Part shown: positions 31,985 through 43,196 of the stretch, in pieces
How positions within the stretch are numbered: the stretch's first letter is position 1
Layout of the letters: every line of letters starts with the position of its first letter
From: Marsupella aquatica
Lineage: Eukaryota > Marchantiophyta
DNA: 64,000 nt
Assembly (NCBI GenBank): GCA_973895155.1
Contig: OZ316897.1
Coordinates: 15,748,001-15,812,000 of the forward strand
Direction of reading: 5' to 3'
Notes under the pieces: generated by a model
Told to the model about the DNA's origin: nothing
What the model saw: the letters and a program-made list of their open reading frames with translations, nothing else
Databases searched by the model: none
Made by a program: the position numbers and the translations under genes

Positions 31985-34900
31985 TGTAATAGGTTAAAAT
32001 TCATCCCGGTCGAGAAAGTCTTTGTGAGTTGTTCCAGTTCCAAGAAGTTAATTGCTTAATTAGAAGTGTTCGGCCGACTCCTAGTAGAAGCACTCAAGTT
32101 CACTACTTCCTGCGAGAGTAATGGCTCGCAGGAACTGGTAAAGGCCACACATTTCATTCAGCCCTGGACTTGAAGACGCACAGAGTCGACGATCGTTTTC
32201 TTCAATTCTGATCATGTCAAGTTCAAAGATGGGTAGTCACGAATTCGACCTACTGCCCGGCTGTGAATAGAGGCATGTAGTTGCCATATGGAGAACGATT
32301 TTACTGACACTAAAGGAGACGCGGGTGCAGACTTCCTACATTAAAGACGGCGAGAGCGACTGAATCGAGAAAGGTTGAGAATTCGATCCACAAGCTAGCA
32401 ATTCTGGACTTTCTCATTCAACACACCGACTAGGAGCCATTATAATATATAGATAGCCTAAAAGTTGAGCATTTAATTTTCTCCCTTTAGATGTGAATTT
32501 ATACACACGTAAAATATAATTGGAGCTCAAGGAAACGGACTTAGCTCATCGAAAGGCTCTCACTATTAAGCACAAGTTTCGCACAACTAAAGTAACCACC
32601 AAAAGTCCAAAGGCAGGAATCTTCTCAGGTCTTGATGCATTCCAAGAATGTGACGAAACCGCACCAAACCAGAAAAATCATCTCCAAAGTACGCAATCGT
32701 AGTACATGTACGTCACCCAAGAAATAGTCTAAAACAACACAAAATTTCTAAAAATTATATTGTCAACTACTGTAACGATTCGCACATTGCAACCGAGCTC
32801 ATCTCTAAGAATATACGAAGAACGTTTGTACTAATTATTGGCAAAGAATAGCTAGCCGGGTCCGGACAAGCAAACATAAAGGAACAAAAGTTGTATTAAA
32901 AATAGTTTGAGGAAACAAACACCAAACCTGAAGACCGGATTTTGAATTCCTATGGGCAAACGAGTTTCGAATGCGATGAACAAGCATGAACATTGGGTAG
33001 ATGGGGAATAAATACATGATCGGTAAAACTGACAAATTAAGAGGTTGAAATTGACATGATCGATTAGAAACACCCTAAAATCACCTCCTAAGGTCAGATA
33101 TATTACCGCAGTAATGAAGGGCAAAACTGATAAATGTGTTCAAATTGATATGACTCGAAACGCGCAAAATTAACTCCGGAGATCAGATATATCACCACAG
33201 TCAGGAATGAAGGACGTCTAAACTGATCGACAAAGATATTGAAACTGACATGATGAGAAACGCCCTAACTGAAATCACATCGTAAGGTCATCTAGATATA
33301 TTACCGGAGTAGGGACGCCGGCTTGAGAAGGCCAAGATTGCAAATTAAAAACCTTGTCTGAGTTGTTGCCGTTTGAGTCGATCAGGAAGGCCCAACCGAT
33401 ATCAAACAAGTGAAAAAAGCTCGACACTGTAAGTAGGGATGAACCGCCACTGAGGCATGAGCGATCCGTGCACTGGCATCTGCAAGGAGGGGGGCCGAGG
33501 CGAAAGATGAATAGCTTTCAAGTTCGCTGGCAGGCCAAAGAAGAATGACTGTCATAGATGTTCAACCTAACCTCTTATATACTGTGTGCGCGCAGCAGTG
33601 AAGTGTGAGCGTTGGACAAAGAGTGACTAATGACTACACATACGGGGATTAGCCAATGACTGATGACATTCACTGCACCACATACTGCTTCCTATCGGGA
33701 TTCCTATGCTGTCAAGAAGTCGGCATCGCTAATAACAACATGCAACGGACTACTGACGACCCTGATGACTTTCATGTATATATATTGGCTAATAACAACG
33801 ATGTACTCCTGACGAAAGCCAGACCCTGATGACCCTCTCCTTGCATGGCTAAGGGTGTTGTAATCTCGGGGAGGCCAGTTTCAATTTGCCTAACGCCCGA
33901 ACTAATACTCGATCAGATTCTCTCCATTGGACAAGCATGCATGAGACAAAACTCAACTGAAGTGGGTAATTGGATTGAATTAATGAGAAGTACTACTTAG
34001 TACAAAATCACCATGAGTAGTCTTGACATTTTTTCGATGATTAACATAATTATCAATAGGGAATTGATTGACCAATCTAATATTTCAGATTGATTAATTC
34101 AATGCAACCAGGGAGGAGCCCGGGAAGGAGCAGTAACATTGAGGGCTTGACACAGGACAATATCTGTCCAGTGGAGCCAACAAATGTCTTCAAGCAAGCC
34201 ATTGAAAGCTCCACAGTACGTGCTTGTCAAGTACAGGCAAGAGTAAGCTACCAACATGATTGCTACTTTCCAGGCATATGTAACTTACCTTGTCTAATTT
34301 TGTTTTTTTTAACTCGCCCTTATCCATCATCAATTTTTTTGTGAAAGCTCTAGTTCCTGCAAAAGGATCCACCCCCAATTCAGAAGTGAAAGTTCAATAG
34401 GACGTACTGTACTTACATCAAACACTATAATACACGATGACGCGCTTTTTGTGGTCATCGTCCGTTTATGAAATGCAGGGTGGGCGGGAACCAACCATGG
34501 CCCTTAGATGTTTTTGCAATTTTTTAGATCCCTTGGATATGCCTCAAACCCCCACCCAAGCCCTTTACAAGCCTTGCATAGGGCATCGGGCCAAGTGATT
34601 AAAGCTCATTGCTTCAGTCCCTATGCATGCCCCCAGGCTTGCATGCTCCTGCCCTGTCCCCCGACTCTTAGGCTTCCCTAGCCTAGGTCATGCCCTGACT
34701 AACTGACTTGCATGCATTATTGCGCCCACAACCTTGGCTTCCCCCTTTGTACTTAATGGGTACCTTTTATTGCTGTTATAATACATGTTTGATATAGGTT
34801 ACAGTACATGTGCTAGGGTACATAGTATACACATAAAGTATTTTCTGGCATGGAGCATTAAAGGAAAATAGGTTAAGGCATAGATTTAATTGACCAGAGT

Positions 34901-36130
34901 TTGAGGTTTTTGGCATGGAGGCAAAAGGGGAAGTGATAACATAGAATTTTTTTTGGGCTCTTTTTTCTTGAGAAGGGACGGGATGGTTATCCTTCCTTCC
35001 CAAAAATATCTCTTTTTTAATGGTCTTGGAGGGAAGGAAAACGTGTAGAGATGGAGGAAGGGAGAGCAGGGGAGAAAAAAATGGGAAAGCATGAGGACAA
35101 TAGGGAGACAAAAAAGGTAAGATATATGTTCTCCATATAGCATGAAGCATCCCAACTTGAATCTCACAATGCCTTGGATGTTCTTACTAGCCTTGCACTC
35201 CCCCCAGTCCTCGCCTTCCCCAATGACATCACTTTCACAAGAACAACATCGACCGAAATGAGAACATTGTCGCACCAACAACTATGCACCTAAACAACAT
35301 GTTGCAACCATAATATGATTACATGCAGCATGACATGGTTGGAATGACGACACCTCCACAACAATGACACCACTGCAATGACAATCCAGTTGAAACAAAA
35401 ACTGACTTTCAAAACCATAACATAAGTGCAATGATAACTCGACGACAAACACAGTCATAATATTATAGCTCTAAAGTTAAGTTTGCCTCCACGTACAAGA
35501 CTTATTTTCCTCAATGATTTCCTTTGCACAATGAGTTGTTTTATAAACGACATATTTTTTGCATTGATATTAATTGCCCAATGACATATTTTATGCATCA
35601 ACATGTTTTAGACAACGACATTTTCTGCCCAACACATGGGTATTGAGTTATCAAACACTATGAAAAGCTACCATGCCTTATTTAAGCTTTTGTGCAGTCT
35701 ATTTTTAAAAAGTGAAAAATGAGGGAACAACTAATACCTTCAAATATATTCCATTTATTCTAATGCCCTCAGCTTAAGTGAAAAGAGGTACCCAATGGAA
35801 GGGGATACCCATGGATATATTTGCCCAGAGGAAGGTACATTGGTAACTTAAAAGTTTTTTTTGGCTTTTTGCTAGGAATAAGAGAAATTTTCATTTTTCT
35901 TTCAGATCATTTTGTGTTTTCCTCCCGGTTTTTTTCTTACCTTTTAATCGTGTTGGAGGGGGGGAGGGAGGCTGGAAGGAGAGAGAGGGAGGGTGCAATC
36001 GAGGAGGAGAAAACAAAAAAGGAAATAATATTCCCTACGTCCATATGGCACTGGGTTTAGGGTTAAACCACTGCCTCTGGCTGTCTTGCGGTGCCCCCAC
36101 CCTCCTCCACCCTTGCCCTCCCGACAACTC
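31985..36130. other. Long stretch without a supportable gene
   Basis: 32.0-33.6 kb is probably the promoter or leader of the minus-strand F-box/kelch gene. It holds short diverged tandem units near 33,010-33,300 (CTGAC...GAAACGCCCTAA...TCACAT..TAAGGTCA...GATATATTACC, about three copies). 33.6-36.1 kb is AT-rich with poly-purine tracts (35,930-36,000 GGAGGGAGG). Open frames here lack domains and coincide with low complexity. Confidence 0.35.
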
Positions 36131-36782
36131 CTTGGGACATGCTTTGCCTTGACATTTTTGCCTTGCCTTCATTTTGTCATGCCTTCACATTTTTCAAGCT
36201 TTGACTTATTTTTCTCACATTGACATCTTTTTTTCTCCTTGATATTGCTTTCTCACATTGGCATCTTTTCTATTCTTGACATTCTTCTCTCCTTGAATGC
36301 TTTTTCTCTCCTCGACATTATTTTCACACCTCAATTGAAACCTCAACATTGTTTTCTCACCTCAATATCTTTTCTCACGGTCTCCACATCTTTTCTCACC
36401 TTGATGTCTTTTTCTCACCTCGACAACTATTCTCACCTCAACATATTTTTCCTCAATGTCTTTTCTTTCCTTGACATCTTCTCTTCTCATGAACATTCTT
36501 TTCTCACTCAATTTCAATTTCTCACCTCAATATTTTTCTCTCCTTCGCATATTTTCTTGCCTTTGATATATTTTCCTCACTTTGACATCTTTTTCTCTCT
36601 TTGACATTTTTCTCACCTTGACGTATTTCCCTCACCTCGACATCTTTCCCTTGCCTTGACATCTTGCCTTCTCCTTGACATCTTGCCATCACCTCAACAT
36701 CTTTTCCTCTATCCACATCTTGCCCTCACCTTGGAATCTTTCCGTCACCTGGCATCTTGCCCTTACCTCAAAATCTTTCGTG
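36130..36782. repeat. TTTTCTCACCTTGACATC minisatellite
   Basis: About 30 degenerate units of roughly 20 bp, related to the arrays at 6,790-7,090 (inverted) and 39,225-39,512. Apparent ORFs in it are artefacts of the repeat. It ends at CGTGCAACGCACGGGC, a short hairpin. Confidence 0.8.
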
Positions 36783-36789
36783 CAACGCA

Positions 36790-37480
36790 CGGGCATAGGG
36801 CTTGTCCAGATAGAATATGACAGATTGAGACATCACTAAACTTACGGTTCATTAGAATACACTTTAAAGAGCCCCCAAAAGGGTAAGTTCCGTTTATGGT
36901 AAGACCTTAATTAAATTAATTTTTAAGATATTTCCCAGAATGATCTATCATATCACGGTGGTCCATTGTATAGAGGTCCCCAATCACTTGCTACCATTTA
37001 GGCCTTATAAAGACCTCCTCCCAAAATGCAAATAAATAATTATATATTTTTACTCCAGCTAAGTTGAAATATTCTTGGAATACTCCAAGATTGATTAAAT
37101 ACACTGATTTTTACAAGCTTAACCTCATAATTGTGTATACAAATAGAATCAACGAAAAGTAGGTGTAGAGAGAATGATTGACTTTTTAAAGTTCCTTAGC
37201 TCTAATGTACCCACTACAAGTATAGTTTTTTGCATAAAAATGCCCCAACTGGCAGGCTCAATTGAGGGGGTTTCTAGTGGTGGCGTGCAGGTGGAATTTG
37301 GTCTAAGGGTGCTGTCCAGTAAGAGGCTGGAAAGGGCCCCACAAACCATAGGCCTAGCTAGATGTTTGAATTCATTAAACTGTTTACCTATATTTCCGTT
37401 AGGATAAAGAAATTGAGTGCACCTAAAAGTGAAATGAAAATCTGCATTGAATGGCTGAAGATTTACATTTAGTAGTATCT
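36790..37480. other. Decayed repeat sequence with LTR-like remnant
   Basis: 37,265-37,370 (GGTGGCGTGCAGGTGGAATTTGG..., CCATAGGCCTAGCTAGAT) is related to the LTR/primer-site region at 24,600-24,700, but the primer-binding site itself is deleted here. No gene. Confidence 0.4.
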
Positions 37481-39224
37481 GATATCTTTGGTATATACCT
37501 ATGTAGTGGTGAAGTACTTAATCAAAGTGCTTATTGTAGCAATAATAATGCTCTTTGAAAAACACTACTTCTTGGTGCTCAGCGATGGAAAAATTTATTA
37601 CTCGTAGTGCTCTTTAATTGTAACAAGTGGAGAATTCCCCCGGGGAGTTCCCATGGAGAGTTCTAAGGAAAATAAGAATTCTTAACATTCAATGTTTCCT
37701 TAGATTAAAATCTCAGGTAGCTTTGCAGTAGCTAAATTAGTCAAAACCCTCCTTATAACAAACACAAAACTTTTTGAAAAATGGAATTTTTTAATAATGC
37801 TTTTGAAAATTAAAATTTCTTTTAGTTTCAAAACAACAAAATTACTACACAAGTCCAGAAATAAGAGCAAGGCTCAATAAGAATCAATATGTTTCCCCTA
37901 CTTTCCCAAGTGGGAATGTTTTTAATATTGCCTCATGGGTCACTGTGCTTTTTGCTTTCTCCTTTGTGGGGTTTTAGTGGTCTACTTTAAAGATAGAAAC
38001 CAAGCCAACAGGATGCATTCCACTGTCTAACAGAAGACAAAAACATATATACCAAAACCTAGAGAACACAGTCCAATAAGTTAGTAATAGAAGTAAATGT
38101 TATAAACCTGATCAATGAATCTCATAGGCAGATATATACAAATGCATCATTCCCAACCCTGGGTATAAAGTCCTCTTGATAAGGCAAATGGCAAATTCTA
38201 ATTTGTTACAATGACTTTAATTATATCCAAATGACCATGTTAAGCTTCATTATAGTCTGACTATTACTTCAACTCTTGTATCTCTCAACTCAACGAATTC
38301 AAATACATAATTGTCTTTCTAAGAAAAATCAAATTTGCTTCTCCAATTGTATGTCTAAAAAAAATTGATCATTCCCAAATTTAATGTTTTTTTAGCAGAT
38401 TGGTCTACATCCAAACTAGTGTATTATCCACAGGTGCAATACAATTTGCACCCATTAGTAAGCCACATGATACTGCATGTTTTATAAGGCTAGAACTTGT
38501 AATCCAAAACTATAATAACATGTTGTGTCTTTTTGAATTAATTTTAATTTTTTTAAAGAAAATATGTGAAACCCCACAAAAAGGGAAGAGTCAGCCACAA
38601 TAGTTGAACCCAAGACCTATCAGTCTCTACTCAAGTGAGCTACCACAAATTCATCCCTCTCCTTAGTTTGGCTGTTGTGTCTTTTTTTACAATGGTCATC
38701 GTACAAAATTGCAGTTCCAAAAGTAGAAGTACTCAACAAAGAGAAGGCATAAAATCAACAATGAATCAAATATAGCCCCGACCAAAGGGAGTGGAAACCT
38801 TTCCACAAAAAAATGAATCAAATGGGTGAAGACAAAAGACATTAATTGTGAGATTAAATAGAGCTAATGATGTTGCATGCACTAGGATCAAGAAGTACCC
38901 TCAGTGTACCATCATCAAAGCACAAGAAGAAAACATTGACTACAAAGTGCATTGATGAGGAAAATTTGATTGAATAAAATCAAATTAACAATCCCTTAGA
39001 TGACACAACAAAGGGAGAAGTTTAATAAAATTTAGGAGTTTCTATAGATACCAAAACTTCCTTAGCATTTTACCATTATAATACCCTATTTGACCAGAAA
39101 AAGTCCATTATCGATCCATTTACAAACTCAAGAAAATTGGGAACCAATCCAAGCTCTTCAGTTTCAACGTACATATTTTCTCTACTTGAAAGCGTTAATG
39201 TCTTCATCTTTATATATTTTTACA

Positions 39225-39512
39225 CCTCGTCATCTTTTTTGTGACCCTCAACATTTTTTTTCTCATCTGGACTTCTTTTCTTCACCTTGACATCTCTTCT
39301 TCTCATCGATTCATTTGACATCTTTTTTCAATTTGACATCTGACCTTTTTCTCACCTTGCCACATTTTTGTGTCCTTAACACCACAACATCGTTTCCTCA
39401 CCCTCAACTCTTTTCTCTCCTTAACATCTTTTCCTCAGACATCTTTACATATTTTTCTCACCTTGACATCCCTATTTCTCATCGTCTTTTCTCCCTGCTT
39501 TTCTCACCTTGA
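39225..39512. repeat. CTCACCTTGACATCTTTT minisatellite in the right arm
   Basis: Inverted counterpart of 6,790-7,090. Confidence 0.7.
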
Positions 39513-39515
39513 CAG

Positions 39516-39835
39516 CTCGGGGGTTTCACTTTCACAAAAATGGCATATCACGTGCGACAAAGTATAGGGTTGTTTTATTGGTTTGGAGGGAATACTTAAG
39601 AATTTTTGTAGAAGAACAATAGGGTTATTTAAATCCAATTTTGAGATTTATAAGAACATTAGGGTTTTTTAATGAAAATTCTGGAATATTCCAAGAATAT
39701 TCTAGCTTATAGGGTTTAGGGTTTAGGGTTTAAATAAATAAATAAATAATATTTTTTCTTACATTTTAGGGGCCCGTCCAAGGCCTAAAAATGTCGTAGG
39801 TGATGGGGAGGTCTCCATATAATGAGACCCCCGAG
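39516..39835. mobile_element. MITE, CTCGGGGGTTTCACT family 1, with telomere-like tract
   Basis: 320 bp flanked by CTTGACAG (39,508-39,515) and CTGGACAG (39,836-39,843), a 7/8 match. The empty site is preserved near 6,785 (AGCTGTCAAGGCAAG on the other strand). It contains AGGGTTTAGGGTTTAGGG at 39,711-39,728, three plant-type telomere units, followed by (AAAT)n. Confidence 0.9.
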
Positions 39836-41001
39836 CTGGACAGCTTTTCCTTACAGGCGGCCTCCACATGACTTTTGTCACCTTGCATAGGGAGATTTCC
39901 TCATAATGGTATATCTGGTTGACCATGTTAGTTGTATTTTGTTTGTTAAATTAACTTTTGTATCCCTCTCTCGGGGGTGTCACTCTATGGAGACCTCCCC
40001 ATCTCCTATGACATTTTTAGGCCTCAGACCCCCTAAAATGTAAGAAAAAAATGTACTGAACCATGGCCTGACTATCTATCTAAACACACCTTGCTCAATC
40101 TAAACACAACAAAATGTTGAACACTTGATCCCAATTAAAACAACTTAAGCTGGGGTAAACCTTGCTTGCCGGTGTTCACGCTTGAATAAACAAAGCCATA
40201 GTCACAGGGTGGTCATGCATAAAAGTGAAACCTTTGTGTACTCATAGCATCATGATTGGTGCTAATGATGGCCCCCTGGAAGGCCCAAATGACAGACGCT
40301 TAAGTCTTGAAATTCAATGGAACTATCAAAATGATATGCCAGCCATCAATGAAACCTACACGTATTCATAAACGGACTCATGGATCAAGTGAATAGCTCA
40401 TGTTAATGGCATTGTAACTAAAGACTTGCAATGGAGCTATCAAACCAGGTTATCATAATGACATTAGTGCCAGTCATATTTGGTGGGTGAGAGTCCCGGT
40501 GATTGAGAGAAATTATGAATTTGTGGTGACTTCTATTGAGAATAGACGACACTTGTAACAGTAAGCACATGACACATCCAACGAGCAAGTAGTCGACACA
40601 AGAGATACGTGGTTCACCTCCTCGAGGCTATGCCCACGGGAACACACAAGAGAGCTTTACTGAACTCTAAGCCCGTCGCTATACCAAGTCTCCGCAGTGT
40701 AAGCTCTCCTCATCTCTCAAGTGGCTCCATAACAATGAGCCTAAGTTCCACTTATCCAAGCAAACATCGCTTGGCATATATAGTGTGCATCCTAGTTAAC
40801 CTAACCAAGTCTCCGACTACGATTAGTCTAACTACGGTTACATGCCGTAACCCTAGACCTTGAGTAAATACCTAACAACTTCCAAGTTGAGTTTAGTAGT
40901 AGTTTCCCTACCCCTGGGGTGTTGAGCACAGACAACCAAACCAATGGTCTAGATTGGTGACATATTTTCTCAGTGAAGCTGGCAAGCAAAAAAGTGAACA
41001 A

Positions 41002-41293
41002 ATGTCTATGGCACGAGATAGTGTGAGGAATCCAACTCTAGCAGGAAGGAAGGGCAACGCCCCAGTTGCAGCACACTTGGTAAGTCAAAGTCTAAACTTC
41101 CACTAACTTTTGGTATGTGTTCACAACTTTGGGATGTATTTATAATTTTGGCATGTAACTTGCAATGACTAATATTTCTATATAATCATGGCTTTGACAG
41201 AAAAATTTGAAGGGAGTAAGTCCTACCAAAGAAGATGTCCGGGCTGAAATCAGAAGCATGAGAATGAGTGAGTTAAGTGATGCTTCTAAAAAG
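41002..41293 (+). pseudogene. 5' exons of a CACTA (En/Spm)-type ORF
   Basis: ATG at 41,002 opens a 78-nt exon (MSMARDSVRNPTLAG...) ending TTG|GTAAGT at 41,079. A second exon, 41,201-41,293 (NLKGVSPTKEDVRAEIRSM), ends AAAAAG|GTATAT. Both are in phase 0. The next exons lie beyond an inserted LINE at 43.2-44.7 kb. Assignment to a CACTA element rests on the downstream C-terminal domain; these exons alone are not diagnostic. Confidence 0.45.
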
Positions 41294-41407
41294 GTATATG
41301 CTAGACGCCTTGCACCCTGTCTAGCAGACCTTTTGCTAACATTAAATAGTTATTTGAATTTATAAATAAATGCATGTTTATCAAAGCATTTGACATATAT
41401 TTCATTG

Positions 41408-43175
41408 ATTAATTTTTTATTTTATTTTTATTTTATTTTTTAAATTATTTTTTTAAATCCAAATTTTACTCCGCTTGAACCCCACGGACGGGGAAACAAG
41501 CAGGCCCAGGGGCATCATAAAGCCCATGAAGGGGTGAAAAAGTACATAGAGGTTCACATTCAGAACCAGGAAAGAGCCACAGCTCAAAGCAGCGTGGGCA
41601 GAAGCAAGTAAAGCAAAACCAAAAGGAAGGAGAGACGCTCCTTTCCATGTAAAGACCAATATACTAATAAAGTCAGCAGCATCCACTTATAGAACAAACT
41701 AAGATAGCATCCCTCAGCACCAAAAAAACAGCGTGCAGCACACTGCTAATGCACAGAGCGCAAGTGCTCAGAAAGCTAATGTGACCCTGACATCATTCCT
41801 CATAATCCTGGTCCTTTCCCCTTCTAACAAGGCAGTGGCCCCAATTAGACGCGACCGCTTCCGGTTAGAGCTGGAGGAAGTTGCCACTGCAGACAAGTGA
41901 TCCAAGGCCCCCGAAATGATAGAGATCGTGTCAAAAACTCGTTTCTTCGTCAAATCAAAGGTTTGCTCATTCCGAGCCAACCACATGCTCCAAAGGATCT
42001 GGTATATCAGGAAAGCACGAAGAGTACTCAGTGAAACTTTTCCCCTGCATGACAACAGCAATTTGAGCAGACCACGACCCTGGCCGATGATCAGTCCATT
42101 CATCCACTCCCCGGCCACACTCCAGCAGTATCTAGCATATCTGCATTGACAGAAAAGATGAGGTAATGTTTCGACCTCCCCAAAGCATAGCACACATAAT
42201 CCGTCAGATTTTTTAAACCGAAGTGCCCTAGAACCAGAGAAGAGTCTCTGTGCTAGGATTCTCCAAATGAAGGTCTTCGCCCGGGAAGAGAGATCAGAGG
42301 TCCACAATACCATCCAAATCCCACTCCATTCCAACTCAGACAGTGATTCATCCCAGATTCTATTGAGTCGAATGAAATCGGAGCCCTTAGTTCTCAGTAA
42401 CTCATAAACCCTGTGATTAGGTCATCCAAAAGCTCTAGGTTTTGAATCCGAATCCAACCATCTCCAAAGACCAGCTGGGGAGTCAGTAATGTTTACACCG
42501 TAAGTAGTTCCCTGTATAAGTCGAAAGAGCCTAAGACAACTATCTTTGTCAGACTCAACTATATTCCTCAAATGCTGCATTCGTTGTGTTAGATCCTTCC
42601 ATGCACAGTCAGTCGCAGACCAGAAATCTTTCACCTTGCGTACTCCCAATTTACCACATATCTTCACCATCTCTCCTCTACCTTCCTCTGGTAGGTTATA
42701 GAAAGAGTGCAAGCATCTCAGGAGATCTTCCACACTCCAGTGCCCTGGGATGGTACCATTTCCAGGGCAGAAGATCAAATTTTCCCTCACCTGCTCCCAC
42801 GCCGTCCAGATCTGTCCAGTGTACAGGAGATTGCCAAAGGAATCGGGGTGAACACAAAAGTAGTTTATCCTTCATTGAGTACTGATTTCTACGAAAAACC
42901 CTGAAATTCCTCCAGGATGTTAGCTTCAAATTTTCATCAAACATCAGTGCCCATTCCGACTCAGGATGATCAATCACTCCAGTGAACCATTTACTTAAGA
43001 GAGCAGCAGAATGGCATCTAAATTCCTTAAGGCCCAGGCCACCGTCAACCCTTAGGCCTAGATAGTCTCTCCCAAGCCACAAGTGGGATCTTCTTACCTC
43101 CAAGTCTGTTGGCCCCCCACAGAAAAACCCTGCTCAAAGCTGTCAATTTTTTAGCCAATGCATTTCTAGTCATAG
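41408..43175 (-). mobile_element. 5'-truncated LINE with zf-RVT domain
   Basis: Minus-strand pieces, read in order: ALAKKLTALSRVFLWGANRL with KKIPLVAW (about 43,170-43,080); a frameshift to DGGLGLKEFRCHSAALLSKW; a middle segment to 42,422; then the zinc-binding domain after the reverse transcriptase (LSSRAKTFIWRILAQRLFSG ... CVLCFGEVETLPHLFCQC), about 42,300-42,080. This is the usual 3' end of plant L1-type ORF2. The 3' end is marked by an A-rich tail, seen as T-rich sequence on the plus strand at 41,410-41,455. Several frameshifts make it inactive. It sits between CACTA exons. Confidence 0.82.
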
Positions 43176-43196
43176 AACTTTACAATATTTTAACAG

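Larger units (their letters stand above)
37480..40930 (-). repeat. Right arm of the inverted duplication, with the unoccupied Element 1 site
   Basis: Reverse-complement counterpart of 5.64-8.63 kb plus 20,341-20,480. At 37,604-37,606 (minus strand GAGCAC-TAC-GAGTAA) the two sequences that flank Element 1 are directly joined. It lacks the family-2 MITE present at 7,934 and instead has a family-1 MITE at 39,516-39,835. Confidence 0.88.

Noticed and set aside
34776-35281. Overlapping minus-strand open frames of 124 and 131 codons
   Set aside because: Pro/Ser/Phe-rich translations of purine-rich low-complexity DNA in two frames; no start context, splice signals or recognisable family.
36239-36716. 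Plus- and minus-strand open frames of 64-121 codons
   Set aside because: They arise from the CTCACCTTGACATC minisatellite in two directions; repetitive low-complexity translations with no domain.
36778-36800. Helitron 3' end (CGTGCAACGCACGGGC hairpin)
   Set aside because: The expected CTRR terminus at a short distance after the hairpin is not present, and no 5' TC end or Rep/helicase sequence is visible.
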